DNA from: Nitrospira moscoviensis
GTDB lineage: Bacteria; Nitrospirota; Nitrospiria; Nitrospirales; Nitrospiraceae
Assembly (NCBI RefSeq): GCF_001273775.1
Contig: NZ_CP011801.1
Coordinates: 558,001-622,000 of the forward strand
Length of the DNA stretch: 64,000 nucleotides
Direction: 5' to 3'
The notes under the pieces were generated by a model. That model was given only the letters and a program-made list of their open reading frames with translations, did no database searches and was not told the origin of the DNA. The position numbers and the translations under genes are program-made. Below, piece after piece: positions 23,920-33,843 of this stretch; the stretch's first letter is position 1; the number at the start of each line of letters is the position of its first letter.

Positions 23920-24996
23920 CTATCGCCGCCTGCTGTTGAAATCCGAATCCCCGATGGAAGGTCCGATGCCCCTGTGCGGCACAGCGGTGGAGCCGTCCGG
24001 GTTTTGGGCGCGATCGATTTCGAACCCCGTGCTGTTCCGTATCGACGTATCCTGCGCCTCGGGTCCCGGCCGCGAGGGAATCTGACTGTCTTGAATGGCC
24101 TCGCCGCGTCTGGGGCGCAACGACTCCCCGACAGTGCTGTAGGGGGACACCGAGTAGCCAATATCGGCGCCAAAGTTAGAATTGAGTTTGGTGTCCTCTA
24201 TGTCTCCGCCGATCCTCGGGCGGAGGGTCGTATCCTGGATTTCCATCCCGGTCGGTGCCGATGAGGGCGGCTTCTTGGCTTTGAACTGTTTCTTGATCGT
24301 CTCTTCCTCTTCTTGAATCTGCAGCCGCAACCGCCCGCTGGTTTCATAATCCGCTTGGCTCAGGCTTTGTTGCGCTTCATCCAACCGCTCCAATCTTTCT
24401 TTCAGGACGAATAAGTCGTCCCGCGCGCGCGCCACCGTGCCGACGATTTCGCTGAGCGTAAATTGGCGGGCAAACGTTCCCAGTTTCGGACTCTGCCCCG
24501 GCCCGCCGCCGAGTCCGCTGCTTCCGCTGCCGATCCCGAATCCGGCCGAGTTGAAGATGCCTTTCTGCTGAACGGCTTTCAGCACGTGATTCGCTTCGTC
24601 GATCAGATCGACAATTTCTCTCTTCGCATCGGAATCGGTGGCACAGCAGGACACAAAGGTTCGATAGCGGTCCGCGAATTTTGAGGCCGCGTTTTGCAGA
24701 TCGACGATCTTGATGGGATCGCGGTCCGGAAGATCAATGCCCTGCTCCCGCGCGCGTTCACGAAATGATTCCTCGGCCCGCTCGTCATGCAGGGGTTGGC
24801 AGGTGGCCGATTTTTTTGTGGTGATCTGCTGGTCGGGAGTCTTCCCCGGACACCAATAGACACGGGCGGGCGCATTGAGAGGGTTATCGGGGTTGAAGTC
24901 TTTCGCCAGGGCATGAGTCAGAACGCCAAGCCATGGTCCAGCGGCGAGCAGAATCACGGCGGGCAAATATTGTGGGCAAGAACGGGAATGTCTCAT
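23920..24996 (-). CDS. secreted protein with coiled coil and degenerate C-terminal repeats
   Basis: A 358-residue protein of unknown family. A signal peptide lies at residues 10-31 (AVILLAAGPWLGVLTHALA). The middle region (about 75-240) is helical with heptad-like leucines and charged residues, and contains a CC pair (FVSCCATD), a Gly/Ser-rich linker and an ERLERLDEAQQSL helix. From about residue 250 the protein has repeats of about 15 residues built around GxxIxDT/Sxxx: GMEIQDT, GGDIEDT, GADIGYS, GEAIQDS, GPEAQDT, GFEIDRA, GPSIGDS. The tail is probably disordered and adhesive or structural. There are no operon partners on the strand. Confidence 0.6.
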   Translation of the reverse strand: MRHSRSCPQYLPAVILLAAGPWLGVLTHALAKDFNPDNPLNAPARVYWCPGKTPDQQITTKKSATCQPLHDERAEESFRERAREQGIDLPDRDPIKIVDLQNAASKFADRYRTFVSCCATDSDAKREIVDLIDEANHVLKAVQQKGIFNSAGFGIGSGSSGLGGGPGQSPKLGTFARQFTLSEIVGTVARARDDLFVLKERLERLDEAQQSLSQADYETSGRLRLQIQEEEETIKKQFKAKKPPSSAPTGMEIQDTTLRPRIGGDIEDTKLNSNFGADIGYSVSPYSTVGESLRPRRGEAIQDSQIPSRPGPEAQDTSIRNSTGFEIDRAQNPDGSTAVPHRGIGPSIGDSDFNSRRR

Positions 24997-25250
24997 GGCG
25001 GCATTCTGTTCTTCGATCCTATAGTTGTCAACGAATCGCAGATTTCAGCCAGGACTTCGGAGGAAGCCAGTTGAAGCCGGTGCGGTGTGAGAAGAAAGAT
25101 GGGTCAAGACACAGATCGGCTGTCTGCCACCCAACCTGTGGATAACGGGGTCGCGGCGATGAATCATAGCGTCTCAGAGTGAAAAGCGAGCCGATTTCAG
25201 CGACAGTTTGGGCCCCATTTGTAAAATGTTCTAAGTGCATGAATTCTCTA
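24997..25250. other. intergenic region before the dcw promoter
   Basis: Divergent gap of about 250 bp. I see no gene, RNA motif or clear terminator here. In particular no mraZ, which normally precedes rsmH, is present. The promoter and MraZ-like box of the dcw cluster follow at 25251-25315. Confidence 0.5.
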
Positions 25251-25278
25251 TTGACAACTCCTTGGACGAGAGTATACT
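25251..25278 (+). promoter_or_regulatory. sigma-70 promoter of the dcw cluster
   Basis: TTGACA (25251-25256, perfect consensus), a 16-bp spacer and TATACT (25273-25278). Transcription would start near 25285, about 15-20 bp before rsmH. This is the only strong promoter seen ahead of the 15-gene block. Confidence 0.8.
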
Positions 25279-25290
25279 TCGACCCTTGAG

Positions 25291-25315
25291 TGGGGAAAAG
25301 TGGATGTGAGTGGAA
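25291..25315 (+). promoter_or_regulatory. MraZ-box-like triple repeat
   Basis: TGGGG (25291-25295), TGGAT (25301-25305) and TGGAA (25311-25315) recur at an exact 10-bp period immediately downstream of the promoter. MraZ is known to bind tandem TGGGN repeats spaced by 5 bp in front of dcw operons. No mraZ gene is in this window, so if the box is functional the regulator is encoded elsewhere. The third repeat is inside the 5' end of rsmH. Confidence 0.6.
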
Positions 25316-26244
25316 AGAAAAGTGGTGGACAGGTCTTTCATCACGCGCCTGTGATGGTGAAAGAGGTTGTCTCTTGGCTTCTCCACCGAGCGCCGAGCTG
25401 CGTGTGCGATGGGACGGTGGGATATGGTGGGCATGCCGAAGCGCTGTTGGCTGGTATGGCGGATGACGGCAAGTTGCTCGGCATCGACCGTGATGAGGAG
25501 GCGCTGGCGGTCTGCCGCGAGCGGTTGTCGCGATTTGGGGAGCGAGTGGCGCTGATCCAGGGCTCGTTTGTCGACATGCCGCTGCATGCGCGGCAAGCGG
25601 GAATCTCTGCGGCGGACGGCGTGCTGCTGGATCTCGGTGTGTCGTCCCGACAGTTGGACGATCCGGGGCGAGGATTCAGCTTTCAGACGGAGGGTCCCCT
25701 CGACATGCGGATGGATCGATCTTCCGGCGAGACGGCGGCCGATCTGGTGAATCGGTTGTCTGAGTCGGACTTAGCCGATCTGATCTACCGCTACGGCGAA
25801 GAGCGTTATTCCCGGCGAATCGCCCGAGCGATCGTTCGCGCGCGAGCAGCCGTACCTCTCCGCACCACGGAGGCTTTGGTGGCGGTCATCAAGAGCGCCG
25901 TTCCCGGTTCTTATCGACATGGACGCATTCATTGTGCAACGAGAACCTTTCAAGCCCTCCGCATTGCCGTGAATCGAGAGATCGAGATGTTGGAGCCGGC
26001 GCTGCGAAATGCGGTCGATGTTCTGAAGCCGGGCGGGCGTCTGGCCGTCATTTCCTTCCACTCGCTGGAAGACCGCATTGTGAAGCAGACGTTCCGCACC
26101 TTATCGCACGGGGACGATGCGCGCCTCACGGTGTTGACGAAGAAGCCGCAAGTGCCGACCGAAGAGGAGTGCCGGCTCAATCCGAGAGCCAGGAGCGCCA
26201 AGTTGCGCGTGGCGGAACGCAAACCATCGGAGGCTGCCGCATGA
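25300..26244 (+). CDS. rsmH: 16S rRNA (cytosine-1402-N4)-methyltransferase RsmH
   Basis: A 314-residue SAM-dependent methyltransferase that modifies C1402 of 16S rRNA in the P site. The N-terminus has the family block FHHAPVMVKEVVSWL. The SAM pocket is GTVGYGGHAEALL, followed by GIDRDEEAL and the DGVLLDLGVSSRQLDDPGRGFSF block. Later blocks are IHCATRTFQALRIAVNREI and GGRLAVISFHSLEDRIVK. The GTG at 25300 (or GTG 25306) gives the normal length. First gene of the dcw cluster; the ATGA overlap couples it to ftsL. Confidence 0.95.
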   Translation: MDVSGKKSGGQVFHHAPVMVKEVVSWLLHRAPSCVCDGTVGYGGHAEALLAGMADDGKLLGIDRDEEALAVCRERLSRFGERVALIQGSFVDMPLHARQAGISAADGVLLDLGVSSRQLDDPGRGFSFQTEGPLDMRMDRSSGETAADLVNRLSESDLADLIYRYGEERYSRRIARAIVRARAAVPLRTTEALVAVIKSAVPGSYRHGRIHCATRTFQALRIAVNREIEMLEPALRNAVDVLKPGGRLAVISFHSLEDRIVKQTFRTLSHGDDARLTVLTKKPQVPTEEECRLNPRARSAKLRVAERKPSEAAA

Positions 26245-26573
26245 AGGTCTTGCTCGTCTGTGCGGGCCTGTGCCTGGTGTTCGTCTTTGTGTGGGAGCGG
26301 GTGGATATGGTGCGCGTCGGCTATCACATCGAGCGGCTCAAGCACGAGAAGGTGCTGCTGGAGCGCGAGCGCGACGAGCTGCGGGTGAAAGTCTCGGCGC
26401 TGACTGCGCCGGATCGGATCGCCAAAGTAGCCTCGGAAAAGCTCGGCATGGCGCCGCCGCAGCAAGGGCAAGTCATCATGGTCCAGGTGAAACCGGAGGA
26501 GTCGGCGCCGAATCATCCGTCGCCTTTAGTGGTCCGAGTGGCGAAAAACGAGCTTCCAGTCGGGAGACGATAA
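26241..26573 (+). CDS. ftsL: cell division protein FtsL
   Basis: A 110-residue bitopic membrane protein. A transmembrane helix at about 2-20 is followed by a periplasmic coiled coil (HIERLKHEKVLLERERDELRVKVSAL) and a proline-rich tail. FtsL forms the FtsQLB complex that activates septal PBP and FtsW. The assignment rests on size, topology and position between rsmH and ftsI, since FtsL sequences diverge strongly. The stop TAA shares an A with the ATG of the next gene. Confidence 0.85.
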   Translation: MKVLLVCAGLCLVFVFVWERVDMVRVGYHIERLKHEKVLLERERDELRVKVSALTAPDRIAKVASEKLGMAPPQQGQVIMVQVKPEESAPNHPSPLVVRVAKNELPVGRR

Positions 26574-28291
26574 TGGCTGGTCCTCTTTCCCGCGGCCGGC
26601 GGTACACCATTTTATTGCTGCTCTTGAGCGGGTTCGCCGTGGTCCTGTTCCGGCTGGTGAGCCTTCAAGTACTTCAAGCGGCCGAGCTCACGCTGAAGGC
26701 GGACCGGCAGCATCAGAAGACCGTGTCGGTGGAAGGAGCCCGCGGAACGATCGTGGATCGCCACGGAAAGGTCCTGGCGATGAATATGGAAGTGCCGTCG
26801 GTCTTCGGTGTGCCGACCGCCCTTGAGAGCCCGGCGCGGACTGCCAGGAATCTGTCGCCCGTGCTTCGTGTGAGCACCGGTGAGTTGGAGCGGAAGCTGC
26901 GGCAGGACCGCGGATTCGTCTGGCTGGCCAGAAAATTGGATCCCGAACAGGGCCGGCGTTTGGAGCGCATGGCGATGGACGGCATCGGTATGGTGATGGA
27001 GGGCCGCCGGTTCTATCCCAAGGGGCCGTTGCTGGCGCACGTGCTGGGCTTCTCGGGCATGGACGGGGAGGGGTTGGAAGGTCTTGAACGCCGCTACGAG
27101 TCGCATTTGCACGGGGAGAAGCGCGTGACCGTATTGCAGCGGGACGCCTTGGGACGGACGGTCTTCCCGAAAGGCTTGTCCGAGCAAGGTCCGGCGCCGG
27201 GGCATAGCCTGGTGCTGACGATCGACGAGGTGATTCAATACATCACGGAAAAAGAGCTGGACGAGGCGGTCACGCGGGCGCATGCCAAGTCCGGGACGAT
27301 GATCGTGCTGGATCCGCAGACGGGCGCGCTGCTGGCGTTGGCGATCAGTCCGCGGTTCGATCCCAACAGCGTCGCCGCGATCGGACCGGATCGGTGGAGG
27401 AACCGCGCGCTGACGGACGCCTATGAACCGGGCTCGACCATGAAGGCCATTGTGGCGGCGGCGGCGATCGAAGAGAAAGTCATGAAGCCCGGCACGCTGG
27501 TCTTCGGTGAAAATGGCCGGATGACCATCGCGAACACCGTGATCCACGATCATGAAAAGCTCGGGTGGGTCACGTTCGCCCAGGTGATTCAGAAGTCCAG
27601 CAACATCGGCGCCGCGAAGACCGGCATGGCGCTGGGGGATCAACGGCTGTATCGCTATCTCCAAGCGTTCGGCTTCGGGCAGAAGACGGAAATCGATTTG
27701 CCGGGCGAGGCCGGCGGCCTCGTGAAACATCCGCGCGAGTGGGGCAGACGCTCGGTGGCGTCCATCTCGATGGGACAGGAGATCGGCGTGACGCCGATTC
27801 AAATGGTCTCGGCCGTCGCCGCCATTGCAAACGACGGGGTGCTGATGAAGCCCTACGTCGTGTCGGAAATTCGCGATACCCACGGACGCGTCCTGAAACA
27901 GATGCTGCCGCAAGTCAAGCGGCGGGTCATCGCTCCGGACACGGCGCGGACGGTGACGACGATTCTCGAAGGGGTCGTCACGGACGGCACGGGCGGCAAA
28001 GCCGCCATCCCAGGATTCCGCGTCGCCGGGAAAACCGGGACGGCGCAGAAGATTGATCCCCGCACCGGGACCTATTCGGCGACACAGTTCGTCGGGTCGT
28101 TTGTCGGGTTCGTCCCGGCCGAGGCCCCGCGTTTGGCGATGATCGTGGTGATCGACGAGCCGCAGGGTGACGCCTGGGGCGGCACCGTGGCCGCCCCGGT
28201 CTTCCGGCGGGTCGGTGAACAGGCCTTGAACTATCTGGGCGTCTCCCCCAACGAGCCGGTCAAGCTGGCGTTGGCGGCGGACAGGCCCTGA
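26573..28291 (+). CDS. ftsI: peptidoglycan D,D-transpeptidase FtsI (PBP3)
   Basis: A 572-residue class B penicillin-binding protein that crosslinks septal peptidoglycan. An N-terminal membrane anchor (about 12-30) is followed by the pedestal domain (GARGTIVDRHGKVLAMN). The transpeptidase has all three motifs: serine in EPGSTMK, SSN in QKSSNIGAAK, and KTGT in VAGKTGTAQK. The PASTA domains found in Gram-positive PBPs are absent. The ATG at 26573 is chosen, overlapping the ftsL stop by one base; the longer frame lies within ftsL. Works with FtsW, encoded six genes downstream. Confidence 0.95.
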   Translation: MAGPLSRGRRYTILLLLLSGFAVVLFRLVSLQVLQAAELTLKADRQHQKTVSVEGARGTIVDRHGKVLAMNMEVPSVFGVPTALESPARTARNLSPVLRVSTGELERKLRQDRGFVWLARKLDPEQGRRLERMAMDGIGMVMEGRRFYPKGPLLAHVLGFSGMDGEGLEGLERRYESHLHGEKRVTVLQRDALGRTVFPKGLSEQGPAPGHSLVLTIDEVIQYITEKELDEAVTRAHAKSGTMIVLDPQTGALLALAISPRFDPNSVAAIGPDRWRNRALTDAYEPGSTMKAIVAAAAIEEKVMKPGTLVFGENGRMTIANTVIHDHEKLGWVTFAQVIQKSSNIGAAKTGMALGDQRLYRYLQAFGFGQKTEIDLPGEAGGLVKHPREWGRRSVASISMGQEIGVTPIQMVSAVAAIANDGVLMKPYVVSEIRDTHGRVLKQMLPQVKRRVIAPDTARTVTTILEGVVTDGTGGKAAIPGFRVAGKTGTAQKIDPRTGTYSATQFVGSFVGFVPAEAPRLAMIVVIDEPQGDAWGGTVAAPVFRRVGEQALNYLGVSPNEPVKLALAADRP

Positions 28292-28306
28292 CGGCGTAGG
28301 ATAACG

Positions 28307-29809
28307 ATGACGTTGGCGGAGTTGTTGCAAGGACTGGAAGGACAGGTCGCGGTGACGGAGCGGATCGGCGACATGGCCGTGCGGATCCACAGTGTGACGG
28401 ACGATTCCCGCGCCGTCCGCCCTGGAAGCCTCTTTGTGGCGGTCAAAGGTGAACGGGTAGATGGACATGGATTCATACAGGCGGCGGTCAAAGCCGGCGC
28501 GGCGGCCGTCGTCCTGCAGCAGCCGGCCGGTTCCATGTCCATCCCTTTCGTCCGGGTGGCGGATTCCCGTAAAGCGCTGGGCCTGCTCGGCAGCCGGTTC
28601 CATGGCGATCCCTCCGCTCGGATTCGCATGATCGGCGTGACCGGTACCAATGGGAAGACGACGACGACGTATGTCTGCAAAGCCCTGCTGGAGGGGCTGG
28701 GCCGGCAAGTCGGATTAATCGGCACGGTGGCCTATCAGGTCGGATCGGAAACGATCCCCGCTTCCCATACGACGCCGGGCGCGTTGGAGCTGCAGCAACT
28801 GCTGGCCAAGATGGTCGAACGGGGCTGCCGCGCGGCGGTGATGGAAGTCTCCTCCCACGCGTTGGCCCAGGATCGGACCAGCGGATGCGAATATGACGTC
28901 GCGGTATTTTCTAATCTCACCCAAGACCATCTGGATTTCCATCAAACGATGGAAGAGTACTTCCAGGCCAAACTTCTGCTTTTTACGGAACTGACCGGGA
29001 CCAAGAAGCCGAACAAGCGCGCGATCATCAACGGCGACGATCCCTACGGGCAACGGATCAAGGCGCTCTGCCCGGCGCCCGTCTGGACCTATGGCTTGAA
29101 AAGCGGGGCCGACCTCCTGGCGCAGCGTGTCAAGCTCTCGCTCGGCGGGACCAGCTTCACAGCGGCGACTCCGGCCGGGACGTTCCCCATCGAAAGCCAT
29201 CTCGTCGGGGAGCACAACGTCTACAACGTATTGGCGGCGATCGGCGTGGCGCTGCACGAAGGGGCGACGCCGGACCAGGTCCGAGAGGCGGTCGGGAAGA
29301 TCGCCAACGTGCCGGGCCGGTTCGAGCGCGTCTTGGCAGGGCAGCCGTTCACCGTGGTGGTGGACTATGCCCACACGGAAGATGCGCTGGTGCGGCTGCT
29401 GACCGCGGCCCAAGCCCTCAAGGCCGGGCGTATCATCACCGTCTTCGGCTGCGGAGGAGACCGCGATCGCGGAAAGCGGCCCAAGATGGGGCGGGCGGCC
29501 GTGCAGTACAGCGACGTCGTGATTCTGACCTCCGACAACCCGCGAACCGAAGATCCGCTCGCCATTCTGAGCGAAGTCGAAGCCGGTGTGACGGACGCGC
29601 TGCGCCAACGGCCGGCGGTGCAGTACCGGAAGATCGCCGATCGGCGGGAAGCCATCGGAGTCGCGGTGCGGGAAGCCAAGCCGGGCGACATGGTGCTGAT
29701 CGCCGGCAAGGGCCACGAAGACTACCAGATCATCGGCACGAAGAAGTTCCATTTCGACGATCGGGAAGTGGCGCGTGAAGCAATTGTGCAGTTGTCGTCC
29801 TGCGCGTAG
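28307..29809 (+). CDS. murE: UDP-MurNAc-tripeptide synthetase MurE (meso-DAP adding)
   Basis: A 500-residue cytosolic Mur ligase. The three domains are visible: N-terminal UMAG-binding (DSRAVRPGSLFVAVKG), a central ATPase with GVTGTNGKTTTTY, and a C-terminal domain. The DNPR motif (LTSDNPRTEDP) marks enzymes that add meso-diaminopimelate rather than lysine, so the wall is of the DAP type. GKGHEDYQ near the end is also typical. It starts 16 bp after ftsI. Confidence 0.95.
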   Translation: MTLAELLQGLEGQVAVTERIGDMAVRIHSVTDDSRAVRPGSLFVAVKGERVDGHGFIQAAVKAGAAAVVLQQPAGSMSIPFVRVADSRKALGLLGSRFHGDPSARIRMIGVTGTNGKTTTTYVCKALLEGLGRQVGLIGTVAYQVGSETIPASHTTPGALELQQLLAKMVERGCRAAVMEVSSHALAQDRTSGCEYDVAVFSNLTQDHLDFHQTMEEYFQAKLLLFTELTGTKKPNKRAIINGDDPYGQRIKALCPAPVWTYGLKSGADLLAQRVKLSLGGTSFTAATPAGTFPIESHLVGEHNVYNVLAAIGVALHEGATPDQVREAVGKIANVPGRFERVLAGQPFTVVVDYAHTEDALVRLLTAAQALKAGRIITVFGCGGDRDRGKRPKMGRAAVQYSDVVILTSDNPRTEDPLAILSEVEAGVTDALRQRPAVQYRKIADRREAIGVAVREAKPGDMVLIAGKGHEDYQIIGTKKFHFDDREVAREAIVQLSSCA

Positions 29810-29858
29810 GCAGGACATACCTCCGGGTGCCGTGGCGGCGGTGCGGGCAAGGAAGACG

Positions 29859-31304
29859 ATGGCTCTCTTTACCGTGGAAGAGTTACGCGAGGTCGTGAGC
29901 GTCAAGGTGCTGGCGGGAGAGACGCCGGGCTGGATGAAGCAGCGCATCCGGCACCTCAGTCTCGACAGCCGCTCCGTCAAGCCGGGCGATGTGTTCGTCG
30001 CCATCAAGGGCGATCGGTTCGACGGACACGATTTCGTGGCGGCGGCGCTGACGCGCGGGGCGGTCGGCGCCATCGTCCACGATGCGTTTCACATGGAGCC
30101 GTCGGCGCTCAAGAGCGGTCCCAGGAAAACGCAACCGTTCATCCTGGGCGCCCGTGATCCGTTGTTCGCCTATCAGCAACTCGCCACCCATCATCGCAGT
30201 CGATTCGAAATTCCCGTCGTCGCGGTGACCGGCAGCAACGGCAAAACGACGACGAAAGACATGGTCGCCAGCGTGATGGCCCATCGCTGGAAGATCCTCA
30301 AGACCGAAGGCAACCTGAACAATCGGATCGGTGTGCCGCAGACGCTGTTCCGCCTGAACGCGCGCCATGAAGGGGCGGTGATCGAGATGGGCGTGGACAA
30401 CCTCGGCCAGACGACCAGGCTATGCGAGATCGTCCGTCCGACGATCGGCATCATCACGAACATCGGCCCCGATCATTTGGAATTCTTCGGCAGCATGGAC
30501 GGATCGGCGCAGGCCAAGGCCGAATTGCTGGATCTGCTTCCGTCCGATGGAACGGCGGTGCTCAATCGCGACGATCCGTACTACGACTATCTCGCGTCCC
30601 GGGCGCGCTGCCGCGTCATCTCCTTCGGGTTTTCGTCGAGGGCCGACGTGCGGGCGACGGATGTGAAATCGGACGCGCGCGACGGCACGGTTTTTCGCCT
30701 GCTCCTGCCCGGGAAGGTTCGGCACATCATCGTGCATATCCGTGTGCAGGGCGCGCACAACGTCACCAATGCCCTGGCGGCGGCCGCAGTCGGCTCGGTC
30801 CTCGGCTTGCCCGGCGCCGTCATCGCTCAGGGATTGGCGCGCTTCCGGCCGGCCGCCATGCGATCGCAGATCGTCGTGAGCCAGGGCGTCAAGATCATCA
30901 ACGATTGCTACAACGCGAACCCGGCCTCGATGAAGGCCGCCGTGCAGCTGTTGGCCCAAACAGAAGGCGCCGGCCGAAAAATCGCGGTGCTGGGCGATAT
31001 GCTGGAGCTGGGACCGGGAGCCGCCACGATGCACGAGGAGGTCGGCGGATTCGCGGCTCGCCAGGGCATCGATCGAATCGTCGCCTGCGGACCGTTGGCG
31101 CGGAGCCTTGCCGAAGGCGCCCGACGGGCCGGCATGGACAAAGATCGCATCGTCGAAGTCCCGGACGCGGCCGGGGCCGCCGCCGTGAAAGATCTCATCA
31201 AGCCCGGCGACGTGGTGCTGGTGAAGGGGTCGCGCGGGATGAAGCTCGAACAGGTGGTGCAGGCGCTGCAAGCGCCGAAGCGCGCGGCGAAGCAGGCGTC
31301 GTAA
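29859..31304 (+). CDS. murF: UDP-MurNAc-tripeptide D-alanyl-D-alanine ligase MurF
   Basis: A 481-residue ligase that adds D-Ala-D-Ala to the tripeptide precursor. The ATP site reads [13 protein letters not shown], then the [13 protein letters not shown] block and the [14 protein letters not shown] block that distinguish MurF. The ATG at 29859 after AAGGAAG is chosen; the extra 28 residues of the longer frame (from 29775) overlap murE and lack conservation. It sits between murE and mraY, 49 bp before the latter. Confidence 0.95.
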   Translation: MALFTVEELREVVSVKVLAGETPGWMKQRIRHLSLDSRSVKPGDVFVAIKGDRFDGHDFVAAALTRGAVGAIVHDAFHMEPSALKSGPRKTQPFILGARDPLFAYQQLATHHRSRFEIPVVAVTGSNGKTTTKDMVASVMAHRWKILKTEGNLNNRIGVPQTLFRLNARHEGAVIEMGVDNLGQTTRLCEIVRPTIGIITNIGPDHLEFFGSMDGSAQAKAELLDLLPSDGTAVLNRDDPYYDYLASRARCRVISFGFSSRADVRATDVKSDARDGTVFRLLLPGKVRHIIVHIRVQGAHNVTNALAAAAVGSVLGLPGAVIAQGLARFRPAAMRSQIVVSQGVKIINDCYNANPASMKAAVQLLAQTEGAGRKIAVLGDMLELGPGAATMHEEVGGFAARQGIDRIVACGPLARSLAEGARRAGMDKDRIVEVPDAAGAAAVKDLIKPGDVVLVKGSRGMKLEQVVQALQAPKRAAKQAS

Positions 31305-31353
31305 GGAGTCGCGCAGGCTCGGTCGAGAGGCCGGGCGGTCGGTTGAAGAGACT

Positions 31354-32430
31354 ATGCTGTACAATTGGCTCTATCCCCTCCACACCGAATTCTCCTTCCT
31401 CAACGTCTTTCGCTATCAAAGCTTCCGCATCATTTATGCCGCCGTGACGGCGTTTCTCATTGCGTTTGTCCTGGCGCCCTGGGTGATCCGGAAGCTGCAA
31501 GAGATCAAGCTGGGCCAACAGATCCGTGACGACGGACCCAAGCGGCATCTGGCAAAGAGCGGCACGCCCACGATGGGCGGCATCCTGATCATCTTCGCGG
31601 TCATTCTCTCGACGCTCCTCTGGGCCGACATTTCGAGGCCCTATGTCTGGCTCGTGCTCGCCGCCACACTGGGGTTCGGCGCCATCGGGTTCGCCGACGA
31701 CTATCTGAAATTCATCAAGGCCCAATCGAAGGGCCTGTCGGCCGCGCAAAAGTTCATCGCCCAGATCGCCGTGGCCCTGGGCATCGCGCTCGTTCTCTAC
31801 TTCTTGCCCGGCTACAGCACGAAGCTGAGCGTGCCGTTCTTCAAAAACTTCATGCCGGACCTCGGCTGGTTCTACATCGTGTTTGCCGTGCTCGTCATCG
31901 TCGGCAGCTCCAACGCCGTCAATCTCACCGACGGGCTGGACGGTCTGGCGATCGGGCCGGTCATGATTGCGGCGCTGGCTTATACGGTGGTCGCCTACGT
32001 GTCCGGCCATCGCCTCATGTCCGAGTATTTATTGATTCCGCACATCGACGGCGCCGGCGAGCTCGCCGTCTTCACCGCCGCGATTCTGGGATCGAGCCTC
32101 GGATTTCTTTGGTTCAACACCTACCCCGCGTCGGTCTTCATGGGCGACGTCGGCTCCTTGCCGCTCGGCGCCGCGCTGGGCACCGTCGCCGTGATCAGCA
32201 AGCACGAGCTGCTGCTGCTGATGGTGGGCGGCGTGTTCGTGATCGAAGCGGTCTCGGTGATCTTCCAAGTCGCGTCGTTCAAGTCGCGCGGGAAGCGGAT
32301 CTTCCTCATGGCGCCGATCCACCATCACTTCGAAATGAAGGGGTGGGAGGAGCCGAAGGTCGTGGTGCGGCTCTGGATCATCGCCATCCTGTTGGCGCTG
32401 CTGAGTCTCAGCACGTTGAAGTTGCGGTGA
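31354..32430 (+). CDS. mraY: phospho-MurNAc-pentapeptide transferase MraY
   Basis: A 358-residue inner-membrane enzyme that transfers phospho-MurNAc-pentapeptide to undecaprenyl phosphate to make lipid I. Ten membrane helices are predictable. Family blocks include [12 protein letters not shown] near 68, IGFADDYLK with the Asp pair, [15 protein letters not shown], and the late [22 protein letters not shown] with the HHH triad. Full length. Confidence 0.97.
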   Translation: MLYNWLYPLHTEFSFLNVFRYQSFRIIYAAVTAFLIAFVLAPWVIRKLQEIKLGQQIRDDGPKRHLAKSGTPTMGGILIIFAVILSTLLWADISRPYVWLVLAATLGFGAIGFADDYLKFIKAQSKGLSAAQKFIAQIAVALGIALVLYFLPGYSTKLSVPFFKNFMPDLGWFYIVFAVLVIVGSSNAVNLTDGLDGLAIGPVMIAALAYTVVAYVSGHRLMSEYLLIPHIDGAGELAVFTAAILGSSLGFLWFNTYPASVFMGDVGSLPLGAALGTVAVISKHELLLLMVGGVFVIEAVSVIFQVASFKSRGKRIFLMAPIHHHFEMKGWEEPKVVVRLWIIAILLALLSLSTLKLR

Positions 32431-32433
32431 CCG

Positions 32434-33840
32434 ATGGTGGTTGAAGACATGTTGGACGTGGCGGGTCGCAAGGTGACGGTCGTCGGCCTCGCCCGGAGCG
32501 GCGTGGCCGCCGCCCGCTTGCTCCATGAAGCCGGTGCGTCGGTCACGGTGGCGGATCGGAAGGAGCGCAGCGAATTGGCCGCCGTCCTGGACCAGGTGGA
32601 TCAGTCCAAGATCAGCACCATGCTGGGGAGCGGCTACGAAGCGGCGCTGGATGCCGCCGACCTTGTCGTGATCAGCCCGGGCGTCCCCTACCGGATGGCG
32701 GCGCTGGACCGTGTCCGCCGGCGGGGTGTGAAAGTGGTGAGCGAATTGGAGTTGGCCTCCCGATTCCTCACGGCGCCGATCCTCGCCCTGACCGGCACCA
32801 ACGGCAAAAGCACGACCGTGACATTGATCGGCACAATGCTCGAGCAACAGGGCAGGCGAGTCTTCGTCGGCGGCAATCTCGGCACCGCTCTCAGCCAGGC
32901 GGCGGAGCGCTGCTTGGCCGCCGGCAAGCAAGGCCGTCCTCGCCCGTACGACTTCTTGGTGGTGGAGGTATCCAGTTTTCAATTGGAGACGGTGGAGCAG
33001 TTTCATCCTTGGATCGCGGCGATCCTGAACGTCACGGTCGATCATCAAGACCGGTACGACTCCATCGACGACTATGTCGCGGCGAAGAACCGCATCTTCG
33101 AGAACCAGACGCCGGCCGACTACGCGCTGTTCAATCTCGACGATGCGCGGGTGGCGCCGCTGAGGCGTGCGGCGAAGGCGAAGGTCTTGGGATTCACGCG
33201 AAGCGGGTCGCTCCCCTCCGATGTCGCAGGGGGCACGTACCTCGACGGCGACCGAGTCATGACCACCGTGACCGGCACGGTCATGGAGGTCTGCCGGCGG
33301 AGCGACATCCGGATCATTGGTCATCACAACGTCGAAAATGTGATGGCGGCCGTCACCTATGCGCTGTTGAGCGGTTGCTCGCTCGACGTGGTGCGCCGTG
33401 TGTTGCGGGAGTTTCCGGGACTTGAACATGCGTTGGAAATCGTCCGCGAGCGCCGCGGCGTCCGGTACGTCAACGATTCCAAAGGCACCAACGTCGATGC
33501 GACGCTGAAGGCGCTGGAAAGCATCGAGCAGCCGATCTGGCTCATCGCCGGCGGACGCGACAAGGGCGGCGATTTTTCCCGGCTGGCGCCCGCAATCAGA
33601 CAACGCGTCAAACGGTTGATCCTGATCGGCGAGGCGGCGCCGCTGATCGCGCGGGCCGTGCCCGACTATGGAGCCGTCGACCGGGCCGCCACGTTGCGCG
33701 ACGCGGTGGAGCGGGCGGCGGCCGGCGCGGCGGCCGGTGACGTCGTCCTACTGTCACCCGCCTGCGCGAGTTTCGACATGTTCGCCGATTATCAAGATCG
33801 GGGCCGGCAGTTCAAGGCGCTGGTGAACGAACTGCGGTGA
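32434..33840 (+). CDS. murD: UDP-MurNAc-L-alanine:D-glutamate ligase MurD
   Basis: A 468-residue Mur ligase adding D-Glu. The N-terminal Rossmann-like domain is VTVVGLARSGVAAARLL. The ATPase motif is LTGTNGKSTTV, followed by GGNLGTAL and the VVEVSSFQLETV block. The C-terminal domain has YVNDSKGTNVDATLKAL and SPACASFDMF. It starts 3 bp after mraY and ends just before a hairpin repeat. Confidence 0.96.
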   Translation: MVVEDMLDVAGRKVTVVGLARSGVAAARLLHEAGASVTVADRKERSELAAVLDQVDQSKISTMLGSGYEAALDAADLVVISPGVPYRMAALDRVRRRGVKVVSELELASRFLTAPILALTGTNGKSTTVTLIGTMLEQQGRRVFVGGNLGTALSQAAERCLAAGKQGRPRPYDFLVVEVSSFQLETVEQFHPWIAAILNVTVDHQDRYDSIDDYVAAKNRIFENQTPADYALFNLDDARVAPLRRAAKAKVLGFTRSGSLPSDVAGGTYLDGDRVMTTVTGTVMEVCRRSDIRIIGHHNVENVMAAVTYALLSGCSLDVVRRVLREFPGLEHALEIVRERRGVRYVNDSKGTNVDATLKALESIEQPIWLIAGGRDKGGDFSRLAPAIRQRVKRLILIGEAAPLIARAVPDYGAVDRAATLRDAVERAAAGAAAGDVVLLSPACASFDMFADYQDRGRQFKALVNELR

Positions 33841-33843
33841 ACA

